In this document: piece by piece, positions 63,286 to 64,000 of the stretch | Numbering within the stretch: position 1 is the stretch's first letter | How the letters are laid out: each line of letters opens with the position of its first letter | Origin: Boswellia sacra | Lineage: Eukaryota; Streptophyta; Magnoliopsida; Sapindales; Burseraceae | Reading direction: 5' to 3' | Length of the DNA: 64,000 nucleotides | Assembly: GCA_013180625.2 (NCBI GenBank) | Contig: SNVD02014559.1 | Coordinates: 26,558 to 90,557 of the forward strand | Notes under the pieces: generated by a model | What the model saw: the letters and a program-made list of their open reading frames with translations, nothing else | Databases searched by the model: none | Told to the model about the DNA's origin: nothing | Made by a program: the position numbers and the translations under genes

Positions 63286-64000
63286 TCATCCCCTGTCATG
63301 CAGCAGAACTGGGTTTCGGCATGTTTGATGATTGTGCCCGGAACTTCCACAACGCCCGCAAGATCGAGAGGAGCTAGACTCACCGACAGAAGGGATTCGA
63401 TTCCTCCGAGGACGACCGGCTGGTCTCCTCATCACTGGCGGGAGAACCACTCTATTGCTTACCTCCTCAGGAACCACCCAATCCTCACTAACTCCAACAG
63501 GAACTACTGGGAGAGCATATGCATGTAACAATGTTTCGGTGGTATACCAATGGGCACAGTAATCATGGCATGTAAGGAGATTCATACGTTTGCATACCGC
63601 TAATACATGTGCACACGGCAGCTGGTCAAGATCAAACACACGGCACGTGCATGTACGCGCGTGCATGTCAACTATGCAAACACGTTCGTTGCCTCTAACC
63701 TCATACATAGTAAGAGATAGACCACTAACCCTCATACGATCTCCTTCTTTTAAACGCTCCTCCATCAACTTGTTTGCCCAGGGTGAGAGATGTGATTCTG
63801 AGTTAGCAAAGAGCTGTCGACGCTCATAGAACCATTTCTGCAAGTTGGCCCGAAAATAATCAGCTAACAACGTCACCGGGAGGAATCGCTGGTGTCGCAA
63901 ACAGCTGTTCATCGACTCAGCTATATTTGTTGTCATTATGTTATACCGCCGACCATGAATCTGTGAACGTGCCCATTTCTCGACTCCGATCTCTCGAAGA
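63286..64000 (-). CDS. MULE transposase, C-terminal part (gene continues beyond the window)
   Basis: The frame is open from the window edge to a stop at 63286-63288 (about 237 codons visible). It begins with the conserved VEKWARSQ and MTTNIAESMNS region that ends the MULE catalytic core. A SWIM zinc finger follows (CTCRVFDLDQLPCAHVLAV; the CxC and CxH pairs are intact), then a basic Pro/Arg-rich linker and a C-terminal zinc knuckle (CGRCGSSGHNHQTC, CX2CX4HX4C). This arrangement is typical of plant MuDR-type transposases. The DDE core lies to the right and could not be checked. No frameshift or stop is visible, so the element may be young or autonomous. Confidence 0.88.
   Translation of the reverse strand, partial: LREIGVEKWARSQIHGRRYNIMTTNIAESMNSCLRHQRFLPVTLLADYFRANLQKWFYERRQLFANSESHLSPWANKLMEERLKEGDRMRVSGLSLTMYEVRGNERVCIVDMHARTCTCRVFDLDQLPCAHVLAVCKRMNLLTCHDYCAHWYTTETLLHAYALPVVPVGVSEDWVVPEEVSNRVVLPPVMRRPAGRPRRNRIPSVGESSSSRSCGRCGSSGHNHQTCRNPVLLHDRG

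Larger units (their letters stand above)
54295..64000 (-). mobile_element. Large Mutator-like element with transposase and Ulp1-type gene (right end outside window)
   Basis: The - strand holds, from right to left, the C-terminal part of a MULE transposase (63286 to the window edge) and a nine-exon C48 peptidase gene (58015-61877). Joint carriage of these two genes is known for plant MULEs (the Kaonashi/CUMULE type). Motif arrays of TCGAGTGTCG lie between the genes and again at 54671-55000. The left border is inferred: a TIR-like AT-rich text starts near 54295 (TTAGGGAAAATTG, AAAATGGACAAATTT), and the motif array lies just inside. If so, the rpS6-bearing element at about 55155-57800 is nested in this MULE. 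The transposase N-terminus and right TIR are missing from the window. Confidence 0.6.

Noticed and set aside
1..64000. CRISPR arrays, operons or bacterial systems
   Set aside because: Spliced plant genes and plant transposons throughout; the tandem arrays have no repeat-spacer architecture.

Overview
This is nuclear DNA of a flowering plant, most likely a eudicot; I cannot name the species. The evidence is two ordinary plant genes with canonical GT-AG introns, AT-rich gene deserts, and a dense nest of plant transposon families: Copia LTR elements, hAT-like and MULE elements, and an FAR1-like pseudogene. No prokaryotic operon, CRISPR array, rRNA or tRNA gene was found.

Host genes. Only two look like housekeeping or regulatory host genes, in a fairly clean block at 19.7-27.9 kb. 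The first is a heat-stress transcription factor of the HSFA3 type (+ strand, 2 coding exons, 508 aa). The second is the 60S ribosome assembly factor RPF2 (Brix domain, - strand, 6 exons, 318 aa). They are transcribed towards each other. The RPF2 upstream region carries a telo-box and site II (TGGGCC) motifs, the usual signature of plant ribosome-biogenesis promoters.

Left arm (1-19 kb). A truncated hAT-like element with GC-rich ends (1-1106) is followed by a nearly complete Sirevirus-like Copia element (1307-10251) with 884/885-bp LTRs, a decayed gag-pol and an extra reading frame after pol. A second, older Copia element lies on the - strand (about 11.77-18.91 kb); its integrase is split by a 2.1-kb non-coding repeat.

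Middle (28-52 kb). A decayed gene of the plant transposon-associated Ulp1/C48 peptidase type (32.1-38.7 kb) is interrupted by a 2.1-kb hAT-like element related to the one at the left edge. An FAR1-type pseudogene lies at 43.2-45.5 kb. Four copies of one unclassified 1.5-2.1-kb repeat family occur at 14.7, 40.3, 46.1 and 49.2 kb. A 321-bp hAT MITE with a perfect 8-bp target duplication sits at 50.7 kb.

Right arm (52-64 kb). A long-TIR, Pack-MULE-like element (52.67-54.23 kb) is followed by the most interesting part. This is a large Mutator-like element on the - strand, running off the right edge. It has an open transposase C-terminus (SWIM finger plus zinc knuckle) and downstream an apparently intact nine-exon gene that joins a DUF1985-like domain, a proline-rich minisatellite and a C48 (Ulp1-like) cysteine-peptidase domain. 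Its non-coding parts hold arrays of a CpG-rich TCGAGTGTCG motif. Nested at its left is a Pack-MULE-like element that carries a ribosomal protein eS6 (RPS6) copy, itself split by a Sirevirus-like solo LTR.
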